NCBI GenBank assembly: GCA_903857265.1
Contig: CAIODZ010000001.1
Coordinates: 1-37,211, forward strand
Direction of reading: 5' to 3'
DNA from: an uncultured Phycisphaerales bacterium
GTDB lineage: Bacteria > Planctomycetota > Phycisphaerae > Sedimentisphaerales > Anaerobacaceae
Length of the DNA: 37,211 nucleotides
Positions 17,571 through 27,025 of the stretch are shown here, one piece after another. The stretch's first letter is position 1, and each line of letters opens with the position of its first letter. The notes below the pieces were generated by a model that saw only the letters and a program-made list of their open reading frames with translations, did no database searches and was not told the origin of the DNA. Made by a program: the position numbers and the translations under genes.

Positions 17571-19028
17571 ATGGCACAGGAAATAACCGCAAATAATTCC
17601 GGCCAACTGGTGCGCGACCGCGTCCCGATTCTTACCAAGATGGCCTATGGTCTCGGAACAGCGCTCGATATGTGGGGGCTCTGGCTTTACCCGTCCGTCG
17701 CGTTCGGAGTGTTTAGTATATTTTTGGGCGTTCCCTATTGGCAGGTAGGCCTGGCGTTGACCTTAATCCGCTTTTATGACGCCTTTTCTGACCCGTTTGT
17801 GGGCTGGATATCAGACAATGTCCGGACAAAATACGGTCGCAGGCGTCCCTTTATTTTGTTCGCCGGTGTTTTATGCGGCCTGGGGCTTCCGATATTGTTT
17901 TTGGTTTCCCCTACATGGTCGGAAAAGACATTTCTCGGGTTATCGGCTGTTTTCTGGTATATGATTTTTTCATCAATGATTTATATCCCCATCTTCAGCT
18001 TGTTCACGGTCCCCTTTAACAGTTTGGCTAATGAGCTTACCCCTGATTACGAGGAACGCACCTCTATTATGACCTACAGAAGCGCGATGCAGAAGGTCTT
18101 CGAGGTGGCCAATTTTTACGCGTTGCGGTTTACCAATCTCGCGTGGTTCCTTGTTCCCGGAACGGGCAAGCAGAATGTCCTTCGCGGAATGCAGGTATAT
18201 ACCTGTATCCTCGGTGTTGTAATGGCAATCTTCGCCATAATAATCTTCCTGCGGGTCAAAGAGCGATATTACGAAAAAATCGTTGTGAAAAGCCAGACGC
18301 ATATCTCTCTTAAAAGCGCTTTTTATGAAACTCTTACCTGCCGGCCGTTTCTGTTTATGCTGCTGGTTGGCGCCTCTTTTAACCTTGGCACGAGTATGCT
18401 GGGCGCTCTGGGCTATATCGCGACGGTCTATTATGTCTGCGGCGGTAATCAGGCGATTGGCAATGACTGGAATTTATGGATGGGCCTGGCGTTTATGTTC
18501 GGCGGACTTATCGGAGCTCCTGTGCTCAACAGGGTCGCGTATTTTGCAGGCAAACGCAATGCGCTGATCGTTACCGCCTTTATCGGCATAATGGCTTACG
18601 CCGGCTCTTGGTATCTTTACACCCCCAAAATCCAGTGGCTGCAAACAGTCGCCTCCGGTTTAATGGGGCTTACCGCCTCAGGCCTTTGGATGCTGTATGG
18701 TTCAATCTGTGCTGATGTCATCGATTACGATGAGCTTAATACCGGCAAACGGCGAGAAGGTTCTTTCACTTCCTGCGGAACGTATATTCTCAAGCTGGGT
18801 AACTCGTTGGGAAATTTTTTGGCGGGGGGCATTATCAGCATGGTTGGCGGTGATGCCGCTCTCAAGTCGGGGACGCCTGGAACGATTCTTTGGGTCCGCA
18901 TAATGCTTGCCGCTATCCCACTTGTCGGGATGACCCTTGTGATAATATTTATTTTACAAGTGCCGCTTACAAAAAAGATTTGCGAAGAAATCAGGGTTAA
19001 ACTCGAAGCACGCCGGGGCCAGGTATAA
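17571..19028 (+). CDS. GPH-family glycoside:cation symporter (second copy)
   Basis: 485 residues, about 12 membrane helices. The MelB-like signature RFYDAFSDPFVGWISDNVRTKYGRRRP places two Asp residues four apart and the basic loop after helix 2. The late cytoplasmic motif YGSICADVIDYDELNTGKRREGSF is typical of the family. AAGGAG at 17560-17565 precedes the ATG. It is followed by a strong terminator and then a GH94 phosphorylase, so a beta-linked disaccharide such as cellobiose is a candidate cargo. It differs clearly from the 14061 symporter, so it is not a recent duplicate. Confidence 0.88.
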   Translation: MAQEITANNSGQLVRDRVPILTKMAYGLGTALDMWGLWLYPSVAFGVFSIFLGVPYWQVGLALTLIRFYDAFSDPFVGWISDNVRTKYGRRRPFILFAGVLCGLGLPILFLVSPTWSEKTFLGLSAVFWYMIFSSMIYIPIFSLFTVPFNSLANELTPDYEERTSIMTYRSAMQKVFEVANFYALRFTNLAWFLVPGTGKQNVLRGMQVYTCILGVVMAIFAIIIFLRVKERYYEKIVVKSQTHISLKSAFYETLTCRPFLFMLLVGASFNLGTSMLGALGYIATVYYVCGGNQAIGNDWNLWMGLAFMFGGLIGAPVLNRVAYFAGKRNALIVTAFIGIMAYAGSWYLYTPKIQWLQTVASGLMGLTASGLWMLYGSICADVIDYDELNTGKRREGSFTSCGTYILKLGNSLGNFLAGGIISMVGGDAALKSGTPGTILWVRIMLAAIPLVGMTLVIIFILQVPLTKKICEEIRVKLEARRGQV

Positions 19029-19051
19029 CGGCTTTTGCGGATTTTACAAAA

Positions 19052-19093
19052 AAAGGCCGCGGTTTATTTCAAATCGCGGCCTTTGTTTTTTTT
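19052..19093 (+). terminator. Strong intrinsic terminator after the second symporter
   Basis: AAAGGCCGCG (19052-19061) and CGCGGCCTTT (19075-19084) form a ten-pair stem followed by G and eight or more T residues. The A-run on the 5' side would allow termination in both directions. It separates the symporter from GH94. Confidence 0.85.
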
Positions 19094-19110
19094 ATCAATA
19101 TCGGTATAAT
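19083..19110 (+). promoter_or_regulatory. Candidate promoter of the GH94-SDR operon
   Basis: TTGTTT (19083-19088), 16-bp spacer and a consensus TATAAT (19105-19110), about 50 bp before the GH94 start. The -35 overlaps the T-tract of the preceding terminator. Confidence 0.5.
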
Positions 19111-19166
19111 TTCCGGGATGTTAAATTGTGATTAACCTGTTCGGATTTTGATGGAGAGGTGCGAAA

Positions 19167-21533
19167 ATGAGGTTCGGTTATTTTGACGATGCCAGCAAAG
19201 AATATGTAATCGAAAGACCAGATACGCCGCGGTCATGGGCGAATTATCTCGGCTCGACGGAATACGGCGCAATCATCACCAATAACGCGGGCGGCTACAG
19301 CTTCTACAAGTCCGCGGCACAGGGACGGCTGACGCGGCTGCGTTTCGACGACGTTCCGACCGACCAGCCGGGGAGATACATTTATGTCCGCGACAAGCAG
19401 TCGGGCGACTACTGGTCAAACGCATGGCAGCCCGTGGGTAAACCTTTAGACCAGTATAAAACCACCTGCAGGCACGGCACAGCTTATACGATTATCAATT
19501 CGCAGTATTCGAAGATTGAAACGGAAACCACCTATTTCGTTCCGCTCGGCAAACACTTCGAATGCTGGCTTTTGAAGGTTACGAATAAAGACGCCGTAAA
19601 AAGAAACCTGAGCTTGTTCACCTTCGTCGAATATCCGAATACCTGGCAGTGTTTCCACGATTTCCTCAATCTGCAATACTCGCACGGCATAGTGAAAATG
19701 GATTTCGTTGACGGCATCATCGATTACGGAAGCTCCGTTCTTATAACCGGCCAGGATAACCGGTCTTTCCTGGCGTTCCTTGGCGGCGAAATAGTCGGCT
19801 TCGATACCGATCGTGACGTGTTCATCAGCCCTTATCGCGGCTACGCGAATCCGATGGTCGTCGAAAAAGGCAAATGCACCGGTTCAAAGGCCTTTGGCGA
19901 TGACGGCTGCGGCTCAATCCAGATAGATATTGAGCTTGAGCCGGGCCAGACGAAAGAGCTTGTCGTCCTGATGGGTCGCGGCAAGGCGACGGTCGAGGGC
20001 AAAAAAACCGTCAAACAGTTCGGCGATATCGCCAAAGTTAAAGAAGAATTTGAAAAGCTTAAAAAATACTGGCACAGTCGTATAACGGGATTGAGCGTTT
20101 GTTCGCCGGATGCCCAGTTCAACAGTATGATGAATATGTGGAGCCCGTTTAACTGCCTGATTACTTATGCCTGGTCTCGTATGGCCAGCTTAATCTACAG
20201 CGGCGAACGCGACGGGCTTGGCTATCGTGATACCGTCCAGGATTTTATGGGCGTAATGCAAATCATTCCCGATGAGGCGAAAAAACGTCTTGAGCTTATG
20301 ATTACCGGCCAGGGTTCCACCGGCGGCGCGATGTCAATCGTTATGGCCTTTACGCACAAGCCCGGCAAGGAAAAACTGCCCAAGGAAGACGAATACCGCT
20401 CCGATGACTGCCTGTGGCTTTTCAACGCGATTACTACTTATGTCAAAGAGACGGGCGATATCGACTTTTATAACAAGGTCCTGCCGTACGCCGACAAGGG
20501 CAAGGCGACCGTGCTTAGTCATCTGCGCCGGGCGATTGAATTCAATCTCAAACGCACGGGCAAAAACGGTTTACCCAGCGGCCTTTTTGCCGACTGGAAT
20601 GATTGCCTGCGACTTGGCACGAAGGGGACATCGGTGTTTGTCGCCCTGCAAGTGCGTTACGGCCTTTTGACCTATATCGAGATTTGCGAGATGTTCGGCA
20701 AATCCGCCGAAATCAAATGGGCGAAAAAGCAGCTCGAAATAATCGACGGGAAACTCGACAAATTCGGCTGGGATGGCAAATGGTACGTCCGCGCCTACAA
20801 GGAATCCGGCGAGAAAATCGGCTCGCACGAAAACAAGCATGGTTCGATTTATCTCAATACGCAATCCTGGGGTATTATCAGCGGCCACGCGGACGAACAA
20901 CGCGGAGAACAGGTTATGGACCAGGTCAACAAACAGTTGGCCACTGATTACGGCCTTATGCTTTGTGCGCCGCCTTACGAAAATATTCCCTGTGCGGAAG
21001 TCCGCTCGATTGTGTTCAATAAGGGCGTCAAGGAAAACTGCGGTATTTTCAACCACACGCAGGGCTGGGCGGTTATGGCGGAAACGATGCTCGGCCACGG
21101 CGACAGGGCGTTCAAGTATTTCCGCAGTTCTATGCCCGCGTCGTTCAACGATAAGGCCGAGATACGCGGCAGCGAGCCATACGTTTATTCGCAATATACC
21201 CACAGCGTTTTCAGTCCGCGTTATGGAGCATCGCGCGTCCCCTGGCTGACAGGCGCCGCCTCCTGGGCGTATTATGCAGCGACGCAGTATATCCTTGGTG
21301 TCCGCCCCGATTATAAAGGCCTTCTCATCGACCCCTGCATCCCCGCTGACTGGAAGGAATTTACTGCCATTCGCCGTTTCCGCAACAAGACGCTGAATAT
21401 CAAGGTCGTAAATCCGAATGGCGTACAAAAAGGCGTTAAAAAGATTACCCTCAACGGCCAGGAAATTGCAGGCAACCTGATTCCTGTTTCCAAAATGAAA
21501 AAAGAAAACGATGTTATTGTCGAGATGGGGTAG
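19167..21533 (+). CDS. GH94 disaccharide phosphorylase (cellobiose/chitobiose phosphorylase family)
   Basis: 788 residues, cytoplasmic. The N-terminal beta-sandwich starts MRFGYFDDASKEYVIERPDTP, the family opening, with AGGYSFYK at 41-48. The (alpha/alpha)6 barrel contains GYRDTVQD (352-359) and the ADWNDC motif (475-480) with the general acid Asp476. The Ig-like tail KGVKKITLNGQEI matches chitobiose phosphorylase more than cellobiose phosphorylase, and the loop near 380-410 is short. It cleaves a beta-linked disaccharide with phosphate, giving glucose 1-phosphate or GlcNAc 1-phosphate. Neighbours (GH130, GPH, GH113) favour a gluco/mannan context. Specificity is not resolved. GGAGAGG lies 7-13 bases upstream. 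Confidence 0.9.
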   Translation: MRFGYFDDASKEYVIERPDTPRSWANYLGSTEYGAIITNNAGGYSFYKSAAQGRLTRLRFDDVPTDQPGRYIYVRDKQSGDYWSNAWQPVGKPLDQYKTTCRHGTAYTIINSQYSKIETETTYFVPLGKHFECWLLKVTNKDAVKRNLSLFTFVEYPNTWQCFHDFLNLQYSHGIVKMDFVDGIIDYGSSVLITGQDNRSFLAFLGGEIVGFDTDRDVFISPYRGYANPMVVEKGKCTGSKAFGDDGCGSIQIDIELEPGQTKELVVLMGRGKATVEGKKTVKQFGDIAKVKEEFEKLKKYWHSRITGLSVCSPDAQFNSMMNMWSPFNCLITYAWSRMASLIYSGERDGLGYRDTVQDFMGVMQIIPDEAKKRLELMITGQGSTGGAMSIVMAFTHKPGKEKLPKEDEYRSDDCLWLFNAITTYVKETGDIDFYNKVLPYADKGKATVLSHLRRAIEFNLKRTGKNGLPSGLFADWNDCLRLGTKGTSVFVALQVRYGLLTYIEICEMFGKSAEIKWAKKQLEIIDGKLDKFGWDGKWYVRAYKESGEKIGSHENKHGSIYLNTQSWGIISGHADEQRGEQVMDQVNKQLATDYGLMLCAPPYENIPCAEVRSIVFNKGVKENCGIFNHTQGWAVMAETMLGHGDRAFKYFRSSMPASFNDKAEIRGSEPYVYSQYTHSVFSPRYGASRVPWLTGAASWAYYAATQYILGVRPDYKGLLIDPCIPADWKEFTAIRRFRNKTLNIKVVNPNGVQKGVKKITLNGQEIAGNLIPVSKMKKENDVIVEMG

Positions 21534-21539
21534 AAAAAA

Positions 21540-22544
21540 ATGAAAGTCCTATTCATCGGTGGAACCGGGATAATAAGCACAGGCGTTACGCAATTGGCTG
21601 TCGAAAGAGGAATAGACCTTTATCTGCTTAACCGCGGGCAGAGTAAAAAACTGGTTCCCAGTGACGTCAAGGTCATCAAGGGCGATATCAGGGACAGGAA
21701 GTCCGCGAGCAAACTTCTCAAACTTCACGATTTCGACGTCGTTGTCAACTGGGTTGCGTATGTACCGACGCACGTCGAGGCCGACATCGAATTTTTCAGG
21801 GGCAAGGTCGGCCAATACATATTCATCAGCTCCGCATCGGCCTATCAAAAGCCGCCGACGAGCTGGCTCATCACCGAATCGACACCGTTGGCTAATCCGT
21901 ACTGGCAGTACGCGCGCGACAAAATCGCCTGCGAAGACCGGCTTATGGCTGAATACCGCAGCAATGGTTTTCCCGTTACAATTGTCCGACCGTCGCTGAC
22001 ATACGGCGTTACGATGATACCCGCGGCGATTAACAGTTGGCAAAAACCCTGGACGATTGTTGACCGGATGCGCAAGGGCAAAAAAGTAATCATTCACGGC
22101 GACGGCCTGACTCTCTGGACGATGACGCATAACACGGATTTCGCCAAAGGTTTCCTCGGGCTTCTCGGTAACGTTCAATCAATCGGCCACGCCGTTCACA
22201 TCACATCAGATGAGGCGCTTACCTGGAACCAGATATACCAGACAATAGCCGATGCCGCGGGCGTGAAGCATAAGTCGGTTTATATCCCATCCGATTTTAT
22301 CGCCAAAATCGACCCTGAGCACACAGGCACGCTTTTGGGCGACAAATCCTGTTGTGCCGTCTTCGACAACACCAAAATAAAACGTCTTGTTCCTGATTTT
22401 GTCGCCACTGTTCCTTTTGCCCAGGGCGTTCGGCGTTCAGTTGAGTGGTTCGAAGCCGACGAGGAGCGGTGCGTGGTGGATGATGATTACAACAAGTTTA
22501 TGGACCGCACTATTGCCGCCTACGAAAAATTGCTGCCCAGGTAG
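21540..22544 (+). CDS. NAD(P)-dependent epimerase/dehydratase-like SDR protein
   Basis: 334 residues of extended short-chain dehydrogenase type: nucleotide loop GGTGIIS (8-14), LNRGQS after strand 2, the acidic GDIRDR pair of strand 3, ISSAS in strand 5 and YARDK as the catalytic Tyr-x3-Lys. It resembles the CSP41/isoflavone-reductase-like branch, which includes UDP-sugar epimerases and chloroplast RNA-binding relatives. It begins 6 bp after GH94, so cotranscription is near certain and a role on a sugar or sugar nucleotide is plausible. It converges with the minus-strand gene ending at 22561. Confidence 0.82.
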   Translation: MKVLFIGGTGIISTGVTQLAVERGIDLYLLNRGQSKKLVPSDVKVIKGDIRDRKSASKLLKLHDFDVVVNWVAYVPTHVEADIEFFRGKVGQYIFISSASAYQKPPTSWLITESTPLANPYWQYARDKIACEDRLMAEYRSNGFPVTIVRPSLTYGVTMIPAAINSWQKPWTIVDRMRKGKKVIIHGDGLTLWTMTHNTDFAKGFLGLLGNVQSIGHAVHITSDEALTWNQIYQTIADAAGVKHKSVYIPSDFIAKIDPEHTGTLLGDKSCCAVFDNTKIKRLVPDFVATVPFAQGVRRSVEWFEADEERCVVDDDYNKFMDRTIAAYEKLLPR

Positions 22545-22560
22545 CCGTTTTTGGCGTGAA

Positions 22561-23895
22561 TTAAATCCCATCGCGATTGATGAGTGGACTTTTATCGTGG
22601 ACGAGGTTGGCGCGTTCGGGGAATAATTTTGTTATCTCATTGGCGTCAGAGACATTGAGCGTATAGGTGGTTTCCTGCCCGAGCATTATTTTCTCCGGTT
22701 TTTTTGAGCTGTCATAATAAATTTGCTGCCAATAGTTGCGTCCGTCGAGCCATTCCAACCTGACGGAATTACTGTCCGTCCGGTCTTTGGATGGCGGGGA
22801 TTTTTCGATATAAACCGGCATCACAGCTCCGTCCGACCTGATTATATCTATAATGACGGCCTGCTCGTTGATATCAAGCGCCTTCGCCAAAATCGGGTCA
22901 AGAACGATATCGGGCACGGCCGTTTCGCCGAGTTCGTATTCGCCTGTTCCTTTGCCTGTCCGCTTGTCGAACGGCGAGCCGGCCCGCAACCTGCGAACCG
23001 TCAGCATTCCGGAGTCAGCCGTCATTTCGATTCCTTTTCTGCCTGTTCTCGAATTGGTTTCGACTCGCCAGTTGAACTGTCGAAGGTCGGTGTCGCCGCG
23101 AAAATAGCTGACTTGCTCATCGGATACGGTCCCCCGCAGGTAGTAATAATCCGCGGCGTTGATAGTGGTGTTGGCGTCCGTCCTGACTAACGCCATAGCA
23201 TCCATCGTAAAGCCGATTATCTTGTTATGGGCGTTGGCTATGGTGAAAAAAGAGGCTGATGAATCATTATCATGGGCGATATCCAGCCCTTCATTCCTGA
23301 TATCGCTGATTAGCCGGGCGCCTGCCCGCAATAAGCCGTTGTCGCTGAACCGGATGCTTTTGAAGATTTTTTCAAAAATATCTTTCGCCGTGTTCTGCTC
23401 GGATGCGATCTGCAGTACTTCTATTTCGAGCTGCCGCCCGTCGGCAAGCTCGCAGACACCCAGGATTATTTCAACCCCGGAATCGGCATTTATAGTCGCC
23501 CAGTTTGCTGTAAGGCTGCCTTCCGTTGATTGGCCCGTCGCGACAAGTTTTTTTCCGGAGTATTCTTGGTCAAGTCGCTCCGTTGGTGTTTCCTCGCCTG
23601 CCGCCAGAAGGTAACGGCACTGTGCGTATGACCTGTCGTTAAGTCCGCTTACGGCAAAAATGCTGCTGATATTAAAGGAGCTGTCTTCGAAAGACCATTT
23701 CTCTTTGCATTGCCAGCCGTTGCCCGAAGGCATCGAAACCGACAATCCCGACCGGTTCAACTCAATGGGAGCCGACATTCTAATGCCGGTTTTGGATTGC
23801 ATAACCAGCCGGGCCGCCAGCAATGAAATGACCAGCAGGGCCGGCAGCGCAATTGTCTTTGCTATTTGTTTTCCCGTTTTGTTTTCATCGACCAT
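22561..23895 (-). CDS. Membrane-anchored extracytoplasmic protein, unknown function
   Basis: 444 residues with one N-terminal helix (about 12-31, IALPALLVISLLAARLVM) acting as anchor or signal; the rest is soluble, beta-rich, and likely periplasmic. Residues 50-180 resemble a PsbP/Mog1-like module of stress proteins by alternation only. The region 200-330 has LRQFNWRVETNSRTGRKGIEMTADSG, suggesting an antiparallel beta-sheet. No catalytic motif was recognised. It is 64 bp downstream of pssA on the same strand and may end that operon. The Shine-Dalgarno is weak. Confidence 0.7.
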   Translation of the reverse strand: MVDENKTGKQIAKTIALPALLVISLLAARLVMQSKTGIRMSAPIELNRSGLSVSMPSGNGWQCKEKWSFEDSSFNISSIFAVSGLNDRSYAQCRYLLAAGEETPTERLDQEYSGKKLVATGQSTEGSLTANWATINADSGVEIILGVCELADGRQLEIEVLQIASEQNTAKDIFEKIFKSIRFSDNGLLRAGARLISDIRNEGLDIAHDNDSSASFFTIANAHNKIIGFTMDAMALVRTDANTTINAADYYYLRGTVSDEQVSYFRGDTDLRQFNWRVETNSRTGRKGIEMTADSGMLTVRRLRAGSPFDKRTGKGTGEYELGETAVPDIVLDPILAKALDINEQAVIIDIIRSDGAVMPVYIEKSPPSKDRTDSNSVRLEWLDGRNYWQQIYYDSSKKPEKIMLGQETTYTLNVSDANEITKLFPERANLVHDKSPLINRDGI

Positions 23896-23959
23896 AAGAT
23901 TACCGTTGATTTTTCAATTGTGATTTGGAAAAGGAAAAAACTCACTAAGCGGCGTTTTC

Positions 23960-24952
23960 CTAATCAATCGCAGAAACAACCGACCCATCGAGGATATGCC
24001 TGCCCCTGCGGAAAAACCTGCAATAAAACCATTTTAGAAAACCGCTTGCCGCGAAACCGCAGAAGATAACAACCAGCGCAACCTGGCGACTCCAGATTAT
24101 CAGCGCGAAAAACAGCAGCGCCCTGATTAAATGTGCAAATGGTTTTTTGCCCCTTATATACTGGTTTATCACGTGTGCGTACCGGATTCGGCTGACCATA
24201 AGAAACGCCGCGCAAAGGGTGATTATGGGTAACGAATAAATCACCAAATCATCGAGCATAAAGCTCACAAATCCAGCGGCCCAGTCGCGCCCCGGGTGCG
24301 ACAGAAAATCCGGCACTGTTTCCTGGTTGAATATCACCAAACTGACGATGATGCCCGCCGCGGCGGGGCTGGGCAGCCCGACAAAACTCATGTGTGCCGA
24401 CTCGTCCTCTTCGTTTTCGACGTTGAACCGCGCCAGCCGGATTGCCGCGCAGCTCAGGTATGTTGCCGCCGCCAGCCAGATAAATCGTTCGATGAAACTG
24501 ATAATGATGGGATTTATCTCCGTCAGCCCCGACAATTTGTGCTCGATAATTTTTATCATCAAAAACGCAGGCGCTACGCCGAAGCTGACTATATCGCACA
24601 AGCTGTCTAATTGTCCGCCAAAACTCGATGTGCTATTGCTCATCCTCGCGAGGCGTCCGTCGAGCATATCCGCCACCATCGCCAGCAGAATCATATATCC
24701 CGCCATCGCGAAATAAGGCACGACAAGCCGATGATACGACCACTGTCCCGTCTCCGAAGTAATCGCCTGGCTGGCAAAAGTAATCGCCGCAAAACCGCAC
24801 GCGCCGTTGATAATCGTAACTAATGAGGGCAAAATCGTGATGTATTTGAGCCGCTGCCTCCGCATACGCCGCAGAAAACTTTCCTTTGACGCATCAGCCC
24901 TGAATCGCATCGGCTTTTGAAAGATTGGCTTGTTTGGCCCTGATTCGCTCAT
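23960..24952 (-). CDS. pssA: CDP-diacylglycerol-serine O-phosphatidyltransferase
   Basis: 330 residues from the ATG at 24952, whose ATGA overlaps the psd stop; a 19-residue longer frame runs into psd and is rejected. The CDP-alcohol phosphotransferase motif DGxxARx8GxxxDxxxD is complete (DMLDGRLARMSNSTSSFGG then QLDSLCD). Several membrane helices follow (about eight), more than the minimal 180-residue forms, with a long tail. It makes phosphatidylserine from CDP-diacylglycerol and serine in the inner membrane, the substrate of the Psd enzyme encoded immediately before it. Confidence 0.93.
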   Translation of the reverse strand: MSESGPNKPIFQKPMRFRADASKESFLRRMRRQRLKYITILPSLVTIINGACGFAAITFASQAITSETGQWSYHRLVVPYFAMAGYMILLAMVADMLDGRLARMSNSTSSFGGQLDSLCDIVSFGVAPAFLMIKIIEHKLSGLTEINPIIISFIERFIWLAAATYLSCAAIRLARFNVENEEDESAHMSFVGLPSPAAAGIIVSLVIFNQETVPDFLSHPGRDWAAGFVSFMLDDLVIYSLPIITLCAAFLMVSRIRYAHVINQYIRGKKPFAHLIRALLFFALIIWSRQVALVVIFCGFAASGFLKWFYCRFFRRGRHILDGSVVSAID

Positions 24953-25629
24953 AATCTTATAATTGGCGTTAGACCCGCCTTTACTTTGTCTCCAATTTTG
25001 ACAAGGCATTTGGCCCCGTCGCGAGCTGGCACATACAACTCGGTCCGCGAGCCAAATTTTATCATACCGAACCGCTCGCCGCTAACTAATTCCACGCCTT
25101 GTTTTGCTTTGCATACGATTCGCCGGGCTATCGCTCCGCTAATCTGGCGGACAATCAGTTTATCGTTGGGCGATTCAGTCCTCGTAAGCCAAAGGTCATT
25201 CGATTCGTTCACTTTGCCCGCTTCTGGGTTTCTGGCGTCGAGGAACTGGCCCTCGCGATAGGTGATTTTATCGACTTTTGCCAGACATGGGCTGCGATTG
25301 ATATGCACGTCGAAAATGCTCAGGAATATGCCGACCCGCAGGGCTTTGCCTCCGATGAAGTCGGGCTCGTCAATCGTCTCGATGTCGGCTATCGTTCCGT
25401 CCGCAGGCGCTAATAATATATCTTTATCCTCAGGCACTTCCCTTTCCGGGTCGCGGAAAAACGACAACATCCATAAAAGGACTATCCCCAGCGCAATCTC
25501 GACGAATTGAATCATCCACTCAGGCGTCGTAGAACTTGCGCCGTAGTACAGCACAATCATAAACACAAGCAGCATCGCCGGATAAAACACCACCTGCGGC
25601 CAGCCATATTTCGTCAACGGTATCTTCAT
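24949..25629 (-). CDS. psd: Phosphatidylserine decarboxylase proenzyme (short archaeal-type, PSD-A)
   Basis: 226 residues, short form. Two N-terminal helices (about 12-30 and 41-58) anchor it, followed by FFRDPEREVP, APADGTI, FLSIFDVHINRSP and the self-cleavage site FGSRTELYVP (Gly193-Ser194), where serinolysis yields the pyruvoyl cofactor and separate alpha and beta chains. It converts phosphatidylserine to phosphatidylethanolamine. First gene of the psd-pssA pair with ATGA coupling; the anti-sigma gene upstream is separated by a strong terminator. Confidence 0.93.
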   Translation of the reverse strand: MKIPLTKYGWPQVVFYPAMLLVFMIVLYYGASSTTPEWMIQFVEIALGIVLLWMLSFFRDPEREVPEDKDILLAPADGTIADIETIDEPDFIGGKALRVGIFLSIFDVHINRSPCLAKVDKITYREGQFLDARNPEAGKVNESNDLWLTRTESPNDKLIVRQISGAIARRIVCKAKQGVELVSGERFGMIKFGSRTELYVPARDGAKCLVKIGDKVKAGLTPIIRL

Positions 25630-25666
25630 AATTACAATGCTAAACTACCCGGCAGGCACAGGCAAT

Positions 25667-25694
25667 AAAAAAGGCCGGGCAAACCTGCCCGGCC
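25667..25694 (-). terminator. Intrinsic terminator of the sigma/anti-sigma operon (minus strand)
   Basis: On the minus strand GGCCGGGCA (25694-25686) pairs with TGCCCGGCC (25681-25673), a nine-pair GC-rich stem with a 4-nt loop, followed directly by six T residues (25672-25667). Confidence 0.88.
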
Positions 25695-25723
25695 ACCAGT
25701 CGCTGGCTCTCCGCTATGTTCGT

Positions 25724-27025
25724 TCAATTGCTTATCAGAGCATTCAAGCTGGTGTCTGCGAACCAAATTGTTCGCCGATTAGGATGGCCAAGCACCAGGC
25801 CAACATAAACACCATCCAACTTTTTCTCAATTCGTTGGCCGTTTATTTTTACTGCCACGGTGCAAGGCACAATCATACGCGCCCATTCCCGCGGAGGAAA
25901 CCGCGGCTCACCTATTGAAACTATCTCCACAACATTCGTCTTCCCCAGTTTCTCTGAAAAATCGGCTCTATTTTCTTCCGGGATGATCCAGAACCGCGTC
26001 GCCTCATTGTAGTCCTTTGCAATAAGTGCCTCGAAAAACGCTCGCACCGTAGCCACGGCTTTTTGTTCTTCGGTCAGGTTCGATTCTGTAAAATCAAGGC
26101 CGGCATCAGCATTAATTTTATTCAAATCAATAATGTTCACATCCTCGCCGGCTTCTTTTTCAAGGTCAAAGATTTCTTCTTCGAACGGTTCATCGTATCC
26201 TTCATATCTATATATACCCAGCAACGTCCATTCATCTTCGTTATGCCCAAAATCTTTCCCTGGGCCCCAAACCTCTACGGCCGTTATAAGCCTGGTTGCT
26301 TGGTCAACGAACATAATCTCCCGCATCGGCGGGTAATTGGAATCAATAAGAAAGGTATTGGGTTCGTAGTTAACGGTCACCACTATCGGCTTGGAACGAT
26401 CCGGGGGCTGCTCAATCCCGATTTTCACCTTGCCTTTCTGTTCTAGCTTCCGAAGATATTCAACTGCTTGTCTCGGGTCGTACCTGTAAACGAAGTGAAG
26501 GATTCTGGCTGTGTAGTTCGCGTCATCGAACAATTGCAATTGTTTTTGAGGCACATCCAATATCTTTGTATGTCCCCCTTGCCAGACAATAACCTGGTTC
26601 GCCTCACCATTGCTGTCTATACCCATGTCCACTCGCACTCTCGCTATGTTGCCATCGGTATCGTATTCGACCCATGTGGCCTTATTCAGCTTATCATCCT
26701 TGCTGAATGTAAAGTGTACCTGTTGCTTATTTTTACAGGCATCGAGCGTTTGCTCCAGCGCATAAGCAGGCCCCGCCAAATCGTTCATCAAAACCTTAAC
26801 GACCAAAACCACACCAAGCACAATCACCGCCGCTGTAGCAAATTTCGTGAAACGGCTCATAATAAAATTACTGAGCAGCGAACTGCTCTTAAATTCTGCG
26901 AATTTCTTCTGGTCAGCTTTAATTGAGTCGATCCGGCTCATCACGTTCGCAACGAGCGACTCATCAGAGCCGATTGCCCTGCCCAGCTTCTCCAGCCGAT
27001 TTTCGATAGGTTCTTTGGCAGTCAT
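25724..27025 (-). CDS. Membrane-anchored partner of the ECF sigma factor (putative anti-sigma)
   Basis: 433 residues. Residues 1-60 are cytoplasmic and helical, followed by one membrane helix (about 61-80, FATAAVIVLGVVLVVKVLM) and a large extracytoplasmic part. No HxxxCxxC zinc anti-sigma motif is present. Residues 85-300 form a beta-rich region resembling LolA-like or MucB-like lipoprotein-binding sheets in general alternation only. The last 115 residues (KAVATVRAFFEALIAKDYNEATRFW...) read as an NTF2/SnoaL-like domain. It overlaps the sigma gene by ATGA, the usual arrangement for sigma/anti-sigma pairs; the regulator role is inferred from that arrangement. Confidence 0.72.
   Translation of the reverse strand: MTAKEPIENRLEKLGRAIGSDESLVANVMSRIDSIKADQKKFAEFKSSSLLSNFIMSRFTKFATAAVIVLGVVLVVKVLMNDLAGPAYALEQTLDACKNKQQVHFTFSKDDKLNKATWVEYDTDGNIARVRVDMGIDSNGEANQVIVWQGGHTKILDVPQKQLQLFDDANYTARILHFVYRYDPRQAVEYLRKLEQKGKVKIGIEQPPDRSKPIVVTVNYEPNTFLIDSNYPPMREIMFVDQATRLITAVEVWGPGKDFGHNEDEWTLLGIYRYEGYDEPFEEEIFDLEKEAGEDVNIIDLNKINADAGLDFTESNLTEEQKAVATVRAFFEALIAKDYNEATRFWIIPEENRADFSEKLGKTNVVEIVSIGEPRFPPREWARMIVPCTVAVKINGQRIEKKLDGVYVGLVLGHPNRRTIWFADTSLNALISN

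Noticed and set aside
20571..21428. 285-codon minus-strand open frame inside GH94
   Set aside because: Fully antisense to the conserved GH94 catalytic region, no Shine-Dalgarno, low-complexity composition typical of a shadow frame.
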